The position numbers were made by a program, and so were the translations under genes. Below, one piece after another: positions 35,664 to 45,394 of a stretch of DNA of 64,000 nt. Within the stretch, counting starts at the first letter, position 1. The number at the start of each line of letters is the position of its first letter. The notes below the pieces were generated by a model. That model was not told the DNA's origin. It saw nothing but the letters and a program-made list of their open reading frames with translations, and did not search any database. Origin of the DNA: Pseudomonadota bacterium (GTDB taxonomy: Bacteria > Desulfobacterota > Binatia > UBA9968); assembly GCA_021324155.1 (NCBI GenBank), contig JAJPJQ010000037.1, positions 100,427 through 164,426 of the forward strand, in the 5' to 3' direction.

Positions 35664-38027
35664 ATGACAGCACCCATCAAAGCAGAAGGCGCACGAGCCA
35701 CAGGGTCCAAACCGAAAATCGGCGAGCTGCTGATGCAGGAGGGCCTGGTCACCGCCAGCCAGCTCAACGAGGCGGTTGCGGCGCAAAAAAAGCAGGCCGT
35801 GTACATGCCGCTGGGCGAAGTCTGCGTCGAGCTGAAATTCGTCACGCGCGAGCAGCTAAAAACCCTCCTGACAAAGCATCACAAGCGAATTCCCCTCGGC
35901 GAGCTTTTGACCAATCTCGCGCTCGTGACTCAAGCGCAGGTTCAGGAGTGCCTCAACGAGCAGAAAAAAAACCCGAAAAAAAAGCTCGGCGATCTGCTCA
36001 TTCAAAAGGGGTACCTCAACGAAAACGCGTTGATCAGCGCGCTCAATATGCAGCTCGGTGTCCCCAAAATGGCGCCGCACGCGAGTCTGATCGACCGTGG
36101 TCTTCTGAAAGAGATCAACGAGGCCTTTCTACGGAAGACCAACGCCATACCGGCGTATAAACGCGGTAACGAGATGACGGTCATCATGGCCGATCCGCTC
36201 GACGAGGCCACGATCCGCGACCTGGCCAAGTTCTTCAAATGCGAGATCCATCCCGCGATCGCGTCGAGCACTGACATTCAGAACGCCCTCAACCAGTGCC
36301 TCCATCCCGACTACAAGCTCGGTGCCACCGAAGCGAGCAAAGACCTGATCATCAACACGACCAACAAAGACACCACTCCCGACGCCAAGGACCCGGCGGC
36401 GGTCGACATCGTCAATTACATCATTCCCGATGCCGTCCGCGACGGCGCCAGCGACATCCATATCGAGATCCAGGAGAACGGCGTGCGCGTCCGCTACCGA
36501 ATCGACGGCGTGCTGCACCATAAGACCGACCTTCCCGCCTTTCTGGCTCCCAGCGTGACCTCGCGCATCAAAGTCCTCTCGGGACTCGATATCGCGGAGA
36601 AGCGCCGCCATCAGGACGGCCGCATCCAGGCGCAGGTGTTGAATCGCAACATCGATCTTCGCGTCTCTACCTACGTCTCGGTATACGGGGAAAGCATCGT
36701 CATTCGTATTCTCGACCGCGGCACGAAGCTTGCGGACATCAACACCCTCGGGCTCAATCCGTCGAACCGGGCCAAATACGAGGAGCTGCTCTCTTTTCCG
36801 ACGGGCGTCATGCTCGCCACCGGGCCGACCGGAAGCGGCAAATCGACGACGCTCTACGCTTCGCTCAATTATCTGAACAACATCTTCCGGAAGATCATCA
36901 CCGTCGAAGATCCCGTAGAGCTCACGATCGAGGGCATCGTTCAGGGGCAATTCGAACCCAAGATGAACCTTTCGTACTCGGATTTCATCAAATCCATGAT
37001 GCGCCAGGACCCGGATGTTCTCATGGTCGGCGAGATTCGCGATCGGATCGCGGCCGAGGCCGTTATTCAGGCGGCGCTGACCGGCCACAAAGTCTTGAGC
37101 ACGCTGCACACCGACGACAGCACGGGCGCGCTGATCCGTCTCATCGAGATGGGCATCGATCCTTACCTGGTCACCTCCACCGTTCTCGGCGTCATGTCTC
37201 AGCGGCTCTTACGCGTTCTCTGCCAGAATTGCCGGCAGCCCTACACGCCGCCGCGCGAGCTGTTTACCGGCTTCCATATCGACCCGCGCGACACCGACGG
37301 CCTGAGTTTCTATCAAGCGAAAGGCTGCGCCGTGTGCAACGGCACGGGCTTCAAGGGCCGCACGGCAATCCACGAGCTTCTAGTCGTCAACGATGCGATC
37401 CGCGAAGGCGTCATGGGCCACAAGACTTCGACGCAGCTGCGCGCGATCGCTCGGCAGCAGGCGAATATGATCTCGATGCGCGAGGACGGGTTCTATAAAG
37501 CCGTCCACGGAATTACGACGCTCGAGGAAATCATCCGCGTCTGCTTTCACAACGAAAGCGACGAGCTGGAAGCGCGCTCGGCGGAAAGCGTTATCGCTAT
37601 GTGCGAGGGTCGCGGTGTCGAGCCGATGAAGACGTCGATGCCCGCCGCCCCGCGCGCGGCGATGCAGCAGGCGTGGCCGGCCATCGATACGCGCCGGGAT
37701 GCGGCTCCAACCGAGGGAGAGACGTACCGCGTCCGTTTCGATGTCAACACCATCGAATCCGAGACCGAGCGCATTGCGGACTTTTTTCGCGAGTACCAGC
37801 GTGTTAAGGAGATGCTAGGCGAGCCCGTCGGTGCCGACCTCATGGGCGACTTCGTGGATTTTATCGTCGATACCGCGCGCCGCTTGAAGACTACGGAAGG
37901 CGCGGACTTCGCGGAATTCTCGCTCTACATCCGCGATCAACGCGACCGGCTTTTCGTCGAGACGATCGTGTCGCACTCGCCGCGCACGCGCGAATCGGCA
38001 CTGCGCCAGGTCGGATACTTAAAGTAA
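35664..38027 (+). CDS. GspE/PilB-family secretion/pilus ATPase with extra C-terminal region
   Basis: MshEN-like N-terminus; Walker A GPTGSGKST; GEIRDRIAAEAVIQAALTGHKVLSTLHTDDS; Zn motif CQNCRQ..CAVCNGTG; about 140-aa C-terminal extension. Confidence 0.92.
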   Translation: MTAPIKAEGARATGSKPKIGELLMQEGLVTASQLNEAVAAQKKQAVYMPLGEVCVELKFVTREQLKTLLTKHHKRIPLGELLTNLALVTQAQVQECLNEQKKNPKKKLGDLLIQKGYLNENALISALNMQLGVPKMAPHASLIDRGLLKEINEAFLRKTNAIPAYKRGNEMTVIMADPLDEATIRDLAKFFKCEIHPAIASSTDIQNALNQCLHPDYKLGATEASKDLIINTTNKDTTPDAKDPAAVDIVNYIIPDAVRDGASDIHIEIQENGVRVRYRIDGVLHHKTDLPAFLAPSVTSRIKVLSGLDIAEKRRHQDGRIQAQVLNRNIDLRVSTYVSVYGESIVIRILDRGTKLADINTLGLNPSNRAKYEELLSFPTGVMLATGPTGSGKSTTLYASLNYLNNIFRKIITVEDPVELTIEGIVQGQFEPKMNLSYSDFIKSMMRQDPDVLMVGEIRDRIAAEAVIQAALTGHKVLSTLHTDDSTGALIRLIEMGIDPYLVTSTVLGVMSQRLLRVLCQNCRQPYTPPRELFTGFHIDPRDTDGLSFYQAKGCAVCNGTGFKGRTAIHELLVVNDAIREGVMGHKTSTQLRAIARQQANMISMREDGFYKAVHGITTLEEIIRVCFHNESDELEARSAESVIAMCEGRGVEPMKTSMPAAPRAAMQQAWPAIDTRRDAAPTEGETYRVRFDVNTIESETERIADFFREYQRVKEMLGEPVGADLMGDFVDFIVDTARRLKTTEGADFAEFSLYIRDQRDRLFVETIVSHSPRTRESALRQVGYLK

Positions 38028-38030
38028 GCC

Positions 38031-38207
38031 ATGGCTACGAAGAAATCCTCGGCGGAACACCCCGGCCCAGCGCGAGACCATCCGGCGCGGAGGGTCGAAG
38101 AGCTTTCTTTCGCGGAATACTTAAAAGTCAAGAAGACCCGCAAGCACATCGAGGAGCTCGTCGTCGAAGATTTCATTGAGCGCCAAAAAGCGTCCGAGAC
38201 GACTTAA
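38031..38207 (+). CDS. Small hypothetical protein (58 aa), not in ORF track
   Basis: MATKKSSAEHPGPARDHPARRVEELSFAEYLKVKKTRKHIEELVVEDFIERQKASETT*, starts 3 nt after pilB-like stop. Confidence 0.5.
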   Translation: MATKKSSAEHPGPARDHPARRVEELSFAEYLKVKKTRKHIEELVVEDFIERQKASETT

Positions 38208-38239
38208 TTCCCATTTCGCTCCCCGCCCGATCTTTCTTC

Positions 38240-39667
38240 ATGCATCATTTGCGTAACCCGCTCACCCGACGCGCCGTGTCGAGCCGTCGCGCGGTGATCG
38301 TCGCTGCGGCGCTGGCGCTCGTCTCCGCGGCTACTGCGCTCGCCGAGGACGCGCCGAAATACATCTTCATTTTTCTTGCCGACGGCGGCAGCGCCGGGGG
38401 TATGGAGATCGCCCGCTCGTTCAACCGCGTGGTTCACGGGGAAGCTTTCACGATTACCGACAAGGTCATGCGCGACGGCTCCCTCGGTCTGCTGACGACC
38501 CACGCCGCCGACTCGCTCACGACCGATTCGGCCGCCGCGGCAACGGCGCTCGCGGCCGGCTGCAAGGCCAATATCGGCGCGGTCGGCGTCTGCGCCGACG
38601 GACACACGTCGAAAACCGTGATGGAACGCGCCCGGGAAAAAGGCATGCGCGCGGCTCTGGTAACGACTTCGACCGTCTACGATGCGAGCCCTGCGGCGTT
38701 CCTCTCGCACCTGTCGAATCGAAAGGACTTCGAGTCCATCCTTGACCAGTATCTCCGCGCCGCGCCCGATCTCATTCTCGGCGGCGGGCGCGAGCAGTTT
38801 CTGCCCGCCGGCCGTCCCGAAAGCGCGCGCAAGGGCGGCAAAGACCGGCTCGCGGAATTCACCGCGCGCGGCTACGCTTACGCGTCGGATAAAGCCGGTC
38901 TCGCGAAGGCTTCGGGCGCCAAGCTGCTCGGCCTTTTCACGCCGGGCGAAATGAATTTCGACCTCGACAGGGATGTCAATAAGGAGCCATCGCTCGTGGA
39001 GATGACGCGCGCCGCGATCCGGTTTCTAGGCCGCGACGACCGCGGCTTCATGGCGTTCATCGAGAACGAAAACACCGACAGCGCAGGCCATTTGACCGAT
39101 GTCGCCTCGATGGTTCAGGCGTATCGCGATTTCGACCGCGCCGTCGCGCTCGCATACGAATTTTATGTCATCCACCGCCGCGAAACGCTCATTCTGGTGA
39201 CCTCCGATCACGACTCGGGCGGCGTCGGCTTCACGCTGGCGCTGCAGGACCTTCGTCCCGACGCGAAGCGCGTGGCGGCGAATGAGGAAGATCTAAAAAA
39301 AATCGCTTCCATTCCTATCTCGCTCAGAAAGGCCGCGGCGCTGCTCGGACCGCGCCCGACGGCCGAGGCCGTCGATCGCATGATGCACGACGTCTTCAAG
39401 GGCTTCAGGCTGGCGCCGGATCTGAAGAAGATGCTGCTCGCAGCGCAGCCGCCCGCGCGCAATCTCTACACCGATCCGGTCGCCAACATTCTCGGCCTCA
39501 TGGTCGCCAACAACACCCAGGTGTACTGGGGCTCCGGCGGCCACACGCACCAGCCGGTCTTCGTCGCCGCGCTGGGCGTCGGCGCCGAGCGCTTCCGCGG
39601 TTATCAGGACAACACGGATTTCGCCAAGCACCTCTTTTCCCTTCTCGGCACCCCGAATTCAAAGTAG
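38240..39667 (+). CDS. Alkaline phosphatase
   Basis: YIFIFLADGGSAGGMEIA...TTHAADSLTTDSAAAATALAAGCKANIGAVG...VTSDHDSGG. Confidence 0.9.
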   Translation: MHHLRNPLTRRAVSSRRAVIVAAALALVSAATALAEDAPKYIFIFLADGGSAGGMEIARSFNRVVHGEAFTITDKVMRDGSLGLLTTHAADSLTTDSAAAATALAAGCKANIGAVGVCADGHTSKTVMERAREKGMRAALVTTSTVYDASPAAFLSHLSNRKDFESILDQYLRAAPDLILGGGREQFLPAGRPESARKGGKDRLAEFTARGYAYASDKAGLAKASGAKLLGLFTPGEMNFDLDRDVNKEPSLVEMTRAAIRFLGRDDRGFMAFIENENTDSAGHLTDVASMVQAYRDFDRAVALAYEFYVIHRRETLILVTSDHDSGGVGFTLALQDLRPDAKRVAANEEDLKKIASIPISLRKAAALLGPRPTAEAVDRMMHDVFKGFRLAPDLKKMLLAAQPPARNLYTDPVANILGLMVANNTQVYWGSGGHTHQPVFVAALGVGAERFRGYQDNTDFAKHLFSLLGTPNSK

Positions 39668-39801
39668 CGCTCGCAGAGCACTCGGCACGAGCGGGCCGCC
39701 GCCTCGATCTCGTCAGCATTAAGAATCATCGCTTCGTCTTGACTGGCCGGACATGGCCTGTAGGATGATTACCTAAACGCCAACCCGGCGGCAGTGAAGT
39801 T

Positions 39802-41121
39802 ATGACCGGCCCGCAAAGCACTGGAGACGAAAGGATAGGCGTTCTAGTCGGCGGCGGACCGGCGCCGGGCATCAACGGCGTCATCAGCGCGCTCACTCTC
39901 GAGGCGCGCAATCGCGGGCGCCAAGTCGTCGGCATCTTCGACGGCTTTCAGTGGTTGATGGCGGGCGACACGCAGAAAGTGAAGCTCCTGGATCACGACG
40001 AGGTGTCGCGTATCCACTTCCAGGGCGGCTCGATTCTCAACACCGCACGCGCCAATCCGACCAAAAAAACCGCGCAGCTCGATACCGTCCTGACAGCCCT
40101 CGCGAAGCTCGAGATCGGCTATCTCGCCACGATCGGCGGCGACGACACGATGTTCGCGGCCAGCCGTCTCGCCGAGCGCGCCGCCGGGCGGCTGCGCGTC
40201 TGCCACGTGCCGAAGACGATCGACAACGACCTGCCGCTCCCCGGCGACATCCCGACGTTCGGTTTCGAGACCGCGCGCCACTTGGGTTTCAGCTTGGTGC
40301 AGAATTTAATGGAGGACTCGCGTGCGACGCGGCGCTGGTATTTCGTCGTTGTCATGGGCCGGACTGCCGGCCACCTGGCGCTCGGTATCGGCAAAGCGGC
40401 GGGCGCGACGCTCACGGTTATTCCGGAGGAGTTCGAAGGGCCGGTGCGGCTGGAAACCCTGTGCGATCTTCTCGAAGGCGCGATCCTCAAGCGCAAAGCG
40501 CTCTGGGGCCGTAGCGACGGCGTCGCGCTCATCGCCGAGGGACTGCTGGAGCGCCTGACGCCGGAGGAGATGACGTCGATCGAGGGAGTGCGAATCACAC
40601 GCGACGACTACGGACATCTGCGTCTCGCCGATATGGATCTCGCCTTCATTCTGAAAACGCAGGTCGAGCGCCGCTTCGCCGAGCGCGGCGAGCGTATCAG
40701 CATCACGCACAAGAATATCGGCTACGAAGTGCGCTGCGCCGATCCGCTCGCGTTCGACTGCGAGTACGTGCGCGCGCTCGGCTACGGCGCGACGGATTTT
40801 CTCCTCCGCCCCGACCCCGAGGCGGCGCGCTATCACGGCGCTCTGGTCTGCCTGGACAACGGCAAGCTTCGGTATCTGAATTTCGAGGATCTCATCGATC
40901 CCGCCACCGGCCGGACGAAAATCCGCCTGGTGGACGTGACCAAGCCGTCGTACAGGATCGCGCGCGAATACATGATCCGGCTCGAGCGCGAGGACTTCGA
41001 CGACGGCGAGCGGCTCGCGGCACTGGCACGCACCGCGGCGAACGGCGCCGGCACATCCAGCCCGGAAGAGTTCAAAAAAAGGTTCGGCTATCTCGTCACG
41101 GAAATTCGAGGAGGAATCTGA
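39802..41121 (+). CDS. 6-phosphofructokinase (probably PPi-dependent)
   Basis: VGGGPAPGINGVI; TIGGDDTMFAA; VPKTIDNDLPLPGDIPTFGFETA; MGRTAGHLAL. Confidence 0.9.
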   Translation: MTGPQSTGDERIGVLVGGGPAPGINGVISALTLEARNRGRQVVGIFDGFQWLMAGDTQKVKLLDHDEVSRIHFQGGSILNTARANPTKKTAQLDTVLTALAKLEIGYLATIGGDDTMFAASRLAERAAGRLRVCHVPKTIDNDLPLPGDIPTFGFETARHLGFSLVQNLMEDSRATRRWYFVVVMGRTAGHLALGIGKAAGATLTVIPEEFEGPVRLETLCDLLEGAILKRKALWGRSDGVALIAEGLLERLTPEEMTSIEGVRITRDDYGHLRLADMDLAFILKTQVERRFAERGERISITHKNIGYEVRCADPLAFDCEYVRALGYGATDFLLRPDPEAARYHGALVCLDNGKLRYLNFEDLIDPATGRTKIRLVDVTKPSYRIAREYMIRLEREDFDDGERLAALARTAANGAGTSSPEEFKKRFGYLVTEIRGGI

Positions 41122-41122
41122 C

Positions 41123-42133
41123 ATGGCTATGCGCGTGGGCATCAACGGCTTCGGACGCATCGGCAGGTTATGTTTCCGCGCCATGATGCAGCGCCACAGA
41201 GAGGACCTTGCCGTCGTCGCCGTCAACGACATGGCCGACCCGGAAACCAACGCCCACTTACTGCAATACGACACGAATTACGGGCAATTTCCCGAAAAGG
41301 TCGAAGCCGGCGAGGGAAAGATCCGCGTCAACGGCTTCGAGATGAGCGTTTTCTCGCAGAAAGATCCGGCGCGCCTGCCGTGGAAAAATCTTGGCGTCGA
41401 TCTCGTCATCGAATCCACGGGCGTTTTCACCGACGGTCATCAGGTGCGCGCGCATCTCGAGGCCGGCGCGAAGAAGGCGATCATCACGGCGCCGGCGAAG
41501 AACGAGGACGTCACCCTCGTTCTCGGCGTGAACGATTCGCAGTACGAGCCGAAGAAGCACCATATCGTCTCGAACGCGTCGTGCACCACGAACTGCCTCG
41601 CGCCGGTCGCCAAGACGCTGCACCAGGAGTTCGGGATCGAGCGCGGCCTGATGACGACGACGCACGCCTATACCAACGACCAGCGGATTCTCGACTTGAT
41701 GCACAAAGATCTTCGGCGCGCGCGCGCCGCCGCGATGAACATCGTCCCGACGTCGACCGGCGCGGCCAAAGCGATCGGGCTCGTCATCCCCGAGCTCAAC
41801 GGCAAGCTTCACGGCCTTTCACTGCGCGTGCCGACTTCCACGGTATCGATCGTCGATCTGGTCGTCGATCTCAAGAAATCGGCGAGCGACAAAGAGGTGA
41901 ACGCGGCGCTCAAGGCGGCCGCCGACAATCAGCTCAAGGGCATCATGGAATATTGCGAGAAGCCGCTCGTCTCGAGCGATTTCCGCGGTAATCCGGCCTC
42001 GTCTATCGTCGACGCGCTCTCGACGACCGTCCTCGACGGGAAAATGGCCAAGGTGCTCGCCTGGTACGATAACGAATGGGGCTACAGCTGCAGAGTCGCA
42101 GACCTTGCCGCCTTCATGGCCAGGTCCGCCTGA
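41123..42133 (+). CDS. gap: Glyceraldehyde-3-phosphate dehydrogenase
   Basis: MRVGINGFGRIGRLCFRAM...SNASCTTNCLAPVAKTLHQEFGIERGLMTTTHAYTNDQ. Confidence 0.97.
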   Translation: MAMRVGINGFGRIGRLCFRAMMQRHREDLAVVAVNDMADPETNAHLLQYDTNYGQFPEKVEAGEGKIRVNGFEMSVFSQKDPARLPWKNLGVDLVIESTGVFTDGHQVRAHLEAGAKKAIITAPAKNEDVTLVLGVNDSQYEPKKHHIVSNASCTTNCLAPVAKTLHQEFGIERGLMTTTHAYTNDQRILDLMHKDLRRARAAAMNIVPTSTGAAKAIGLVIPELNGKLHGLSLRVPTSTVSIVDLVVDLKKSASDKEVNAALKAAADNQLKGIMEYCEKPLVSSDFRGNPASSIVDALSTTVLDGKMAKVLAWYDNEWGYSCRVADLAAFMARSA

Positions 42134-42152
42134 ACAACGGAAGGAGGAGCGG

Positions 42153-42542
42153 ATGATAGCTAGAGACATCATGACAAGGAACGTGATCACCGCCGACGCG
42201 GACACGCCCGTCCAGGAGCTGGCGCAACGCCTGCTGGCAAACGGCGTCAGCGGCGTGCCCGTCGTCGACCGGAGCGGCAAAATCCTCGGCGTCGTCTCAG
42301 AGGCCGATCTCCTCGCGAAGCGAGGCAAGCTCGCGCGGGACATCATGAGCGCGAAGATCTTTACGGTGCGGGAAGACGCATCGGTTGAAGACATCGCGGC
42401 GCTGATGAATGCCGAAAAGATCAAGCGCGTGCTGGTCGTCGGCGAAAAGGAGCTCGCCGGCATCGTCAGCCGGGCGGACATCGTCCGCGCGATCGCGCTC
42501 GGCGACTATGTGCCGCTGCGGACGCCGGTGTACGATTTATAG
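42153..42542 (+). CDS. CBS domain-containing protein
   Basis: MIARDIMTRNVITADADTPVQELAQRLLANGVSGVPVVDRSGKILGVVSEADLL; strong RBS aaggagg. Confidence 0.92.
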   Translation: MIARDIMTRNVITADADTPVQELAQRLLANGVSGVPVVDRSGKILGVVSEADLLAKRGKLARDIMSAKIFTVREDASVEDIAALMNAEKIKRVLVVGEKELAGIVSRADIVRAIALGDYVPLRTPVYDL

Positions 42543-42561
42543 AGGGAAAACGGCTAGCGCG

Positions 42562-42861
42562 TCAGAGAGATATCTCTTTCCTCATGCGCTCGTATTCTTC
42601 GCGGTCGATCTCACCCCGGGCGTAGCGCTGCTTGAGGATCGCCAGCGCGTCGCCGCTTTTGCGGTCGCGCCCGAGCGAGAGTATCAGGCGCACGATGAGC
42701 GTCACGCCGCCGATCAGAATCCCCCAGAAGAGAATCATCGCGATCAGCAGCACGAGGAGGCCCCACTTGCCGGACCAGGCGAGATGCCATTCCCATGGAC
42801 TCCGCTCCGGGCCGGGCCACCACTGCATTGCAAAATCGATAAGCGAACAAAGCCGCGCCAC
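42562..42861 (-). CDS. SHOCT domain membrane protein
   Basis: TM segment then GDALAILKQRYARGEIDREEYERMRKEIS. Confidence 0.85.
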   Translation of the reverse strand: MARLCSLIDFAMQWWPGPERSPWEWHLAWSGKWGLLVLLIAMILFWGILIGGVTLIVRLILSLGRDRKSGDALAILKQRYARGEIDREEYERMRKEISL

Positions 42862-42920
42862 AGGTCTGAATATACGAAAATGGCGGCGCTAATGGTAGAG
42901 GCGGGTTACCGATGCGACGG

Positions 42921-42951
42921 GAAGAAAACGGAGAGGCAAAGGCCTCTCCGT
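42921..42951 (-). terminator. Rho-independent terminator for the small lipoprotein gene
   Basis: Minus strand ACGGAGAGGCCTTTGCCTCTCCGTTTTCTTC. Confidence 0.75.
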
Positions 42952-42989
42952 CTCGACGCGACAGTTGCTGATTATCGCGTAAGCGTAAA

Positions 42990-43136
42990 TTAGTAGACGT
43001 CGACTCCTGCGCCCAGCGGAGCGACGCCGGCGCCGACGCCGTGCCCGCCGACTTCTACGCCGGCGGAAATACAGCCGGCGAGCGACAAGAGTGCTGCGAG
43101 AAGCGATGTCATCACAACGTATTTGAAGCTTTTCAT
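42990..43136 (-). CDS. Small Gly/Val-rich lipoprotein (48 aa), not in ORF track
   Basis: MKSFKYVVMTSLLAALLSLAGCISAGVEVGGHGVGAGVAPLGAGVDVY*, lipobox LAGC. Confidence 0.6.
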   Translation of the reverse strand: MKSFKYVVMTSLLAALLSLAGCISAGVEVGGHGVGAGVAPLGAGVDVY

Positions 43137-43300
43137 TGTTCTTCACCCCCTAAGAAATATTTTCGTCCGACGGCATGCCATATCAATGCCGGTTAATACC
43201 CGAGCAGCGCTATCGCGCCTTGATCGCAAGCTAAAGCAGCAAGGGTCCCAGCGCGATTTGCAGGTTCGAGCCTGCGAGGCACGGAAAACCCTGCAAGTAT

Positions 43301-43600
43301 TTAGTTGTAGAGTATTTTTACCCGCGACCAGGCCGTTGAGCTAGAAATGGACGGAGGAGAATCGTTTTCGATTATGTCTTCGAGAGCGAGACTCGCCAGT
43401 AAGTACGCGAGATGCTTGTCTTTGCAGACTTCAAGCGCCGCACCGCTGACCGCGGCGATCAGCTCGCCGAGAGTCGTATTCAGTTTGTGTTTGCCGCCGT
43501 TCTTCATCGCTCCTCCTCTGGGCGTCGATGCCTCGGCGATAGGATGAGCAATGTTCGTGCCGCAACGGCGGCAAAGAACCGCGCGTTTATTCCACGACAA
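43301..43600 (-). CDS. Hypothetical protein
   Basis: Possible internal start MKNGGKHKLNTTLGELIAAVSGAALEVCKDKHLAYLLASLALEDIIE. Confidence 0.4.
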   Translation of the reverse strand: MSWNKRAVLCRRCGTNIAHPIAEASTPRGGAMKNGGKHKLNTTLGELIAAVSGAALEVCKDKHLAYLLASLALEDIIENDSPPSISSSTAWSRVKILYN

Positions 43601-43988
43601 AGCGGAACGCGCGTTCTTTCACGCCGGCGACGTTTTGTACGATGACTTCGACCCCGCGCATGTTGACGCGCGGAAACACCACGGTCATTTCGCGATGCCG
43701 CCCGTCGCCCTTGTTCTCCACCGTCGTCGGCGCATACGTTTTTTCGCCGGCGCGGAGGAGAACCGACGATCTAAGATCATACCTGTCGAGATTGGCCGAC
43801 GAGGCATCGAGGGTGATTTCGAACCTGAGCTGATCGGGCGGATCGGGGTTGCGATGCGTGACCTTGACGGTCACGCCGCCGGAAGACTGCGTGGAAGTTG
43901 AAATCGACGACGCCGCGCCGTAGGCGACGGCGGCGGTCAAAACAACGGCGACGACTGCGGTCAGAAATGGCTTGAAGCGAACCATCAA
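43587..43988 (-). CDS. Hypothetical secreted protein
   Basis: Signal peptide FLTAVVAVVLTAAVAYGA; beta-rich body. Confidence 0.6.
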   Translation of the reverse strand: MMVRFKPFLTAVVAVVLTAAVAYGAASSISTSTQSSGGVTVKVTHRNPDPPDQLRFEITLDASSANLDRYDLRSSVLLRAGEKTYAPTTVENKGDGRHREMTVVFPRVNMRGVEVIVQNVAGVKERAFRFVVE

Positions 43989-44015
43989 TGATGTCCTCCT
44001 TGCTTCCGTTTCCGC

Positions 44016-45140
44016 TCAGCCTCCCATTGAGACGCCGAGCATCGCGCCGACGCCGTACGTGATCGCCGACGCCAAGAGACCGATGGCGAGCATTCTGAAT
44101 CCGCTCGCGAACGGTCCGCGGGCGGTGAACAGCGACAACACGGCGCCGATGCCGAATAGCATGAGCGAGCTTACGCCGGCGCTCGCGACGAGCGCGCTCT
44201 TGCCGTCGATGAAGAAGAACGGCGCCACCGGAACGATCGCGCCGGCGACGAAGGCAAGAAACGAGCTGAATGCCGCCGCCCACGGCGAGCCGAGCTCCGA
44301 CGGGTCGAGCCCCAGCTCTTCGCGCGCCAGCGCGTCGAGCGCCGTTTCCGGTCTTGCGATCATCCGGCGCGCGAGATCCGCCGCTTCCGCCTTCGGAATG
44401 CCTTTGGCCTGATATAAAAGCGCCAGCTCCTCCTCTTCTTCTTTGGGATCGGCTATGAGCTCATCTTTTTCCAACGCGATCTGCTTCTCGAACAACTCCC
44501 TTTGCGCGGACATCGAGACGAATTCGCCCGCTGCCATCGAAAACGCTCCGGCGAGCAGTCCGGCGATCCCGGCAAGCAGAATGTAGGCGGAGCTTGCGAG
44601 GGCGCCGGCGAAGCCCATCACCAGACTGAAGTTCGAGACCAGGCCGTCGTTGATGCCGAAAACAGCGGCGCGGAGCGTGCCGCCGCGCCCTGTGCGGTGC
44701 CACGCTTCGCGGTGCATGATCGCCTGAGCGCCGGTGCCGTGCTGTAAATTCTCGAGCGTCTGGCGATGCGCCTTTTCCTCTTCCGGCAGGCCCACCGCCT
44801 CCGGCTGCCCGGCATAGCGGTTTTCGTCGCGGCTCTCGATGCCGCTCACGATCGGCAGCACGCGCTCGGTGCCGAAGAGACGCGCGAAGAATCCCAGCAT
44901 CTTGATGCGCGCGCTCGTAGCGTAGTCGGGCACCGGCGCGCCGGAGGATCTCAAAAGCCCCGCCCAGCGCTTGGCGTGGCGCTCTTCGGCACGCGCAAGC
45001 TGCTCGAAGACCGCCGCGCGCTTGCTATCTTTCTCGAGCGACGCGAGCGTTCGATAAAGCGCGATGCCGTCCATTTCCGCCAGATAATTGTTTCGGTACC
45101 GCTCGACGTCGGCGGTTGAAGTTGTTTGGTTCGCCTGCAA
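44016..45140 (-). CDS. Rubrerythrin-like plus VIT1/CCC1 family transporter
   Basis: Ferritin-like EMDGIALYRTLASLEKDSKRAAVFEQLARAEERHAKRW, then VIT1 GGTLRAAVFGINDGLVSNFSLVMGFAGA. Confidence 0.9.
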   Translation of the reverse strand: MQANQTTSTADVERYRNNYLAEMDGIALYRTLASLEKDSKRAAVFEQLARAEERHAKRWAGLLRSSGAPVPDYATSARIKMLGFFARLFGTERVLPIVSGIESRDENRYAGQPEAVGLPEEEKAHRQTLENLQHGTGAQAIMHREAWHRTGRGGTLRAAVFGINDGLVSNFSLVMGFAGALASSAYILLAGIAGLLAGAFSMAAGEFVSMSAQRELFEKQIALEKDELIADPKEEEEELALLYQAKGIPKAEAADLARRMIARPETALDALAREELGLDPSELGSPWAAAFSSFLAFVAGAIVPVAPFFFIDGKSALVASAGVSSLMLFGIGAVLSLFTARGPFASGFRMLAIGLLASAITYGVGAMLGVSMGG

Positions 45141-45213
45141 TTCGTGCGCCCCCGCGCTCCAAGAAACCGGCCTAACGGCCGTTCTACAATTGTCGCATAT
45201 CCTCGCGGCTGGC

Positions 45214-45249
45214 TGTAGGGGATTCCCTCAGAAATGTAGGGGTTTCCCC
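45214..45249. promoter_or_regulatory. Tandem operator-like motif, 21-bp period
   Basis: tgtaggggattccct (45214) and tgtaggggtttcccc (45235). Confidence 0.45.
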
Positions 45250-45353
45250 ACGAACAGGTCACACGCTCTGAGCAGAACATATGCCTACCGGCGAAGAAAA
45301 CTACTAACAATTCCAGTATTTCGCGCAGATCGACTCGCATCCTTAAGTGCTGC

Positions 45354-45367
45354 GGCATACTTCTTGC
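45354..45367 (+). promoter_or_regulatory. Sigma-54-like -24/-12 element upstream of dksA-like gene
   Basis: GGCATACTTCTTGC (GG-N10-GC), 27 bp before the GTG start. Confidence 0.4.
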
Positions 45368-45394
45368 GGCGAGTTCCTGTCGAAAGGAGGAGCG

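Noticed and set aside
43250-43290. tRNA-like T-arm (gcaggttcgagcctgc)
   Set aside because: The loop is one base short of a normal T-loop, and no acceptor, anticodon or D-arm could be built around it.
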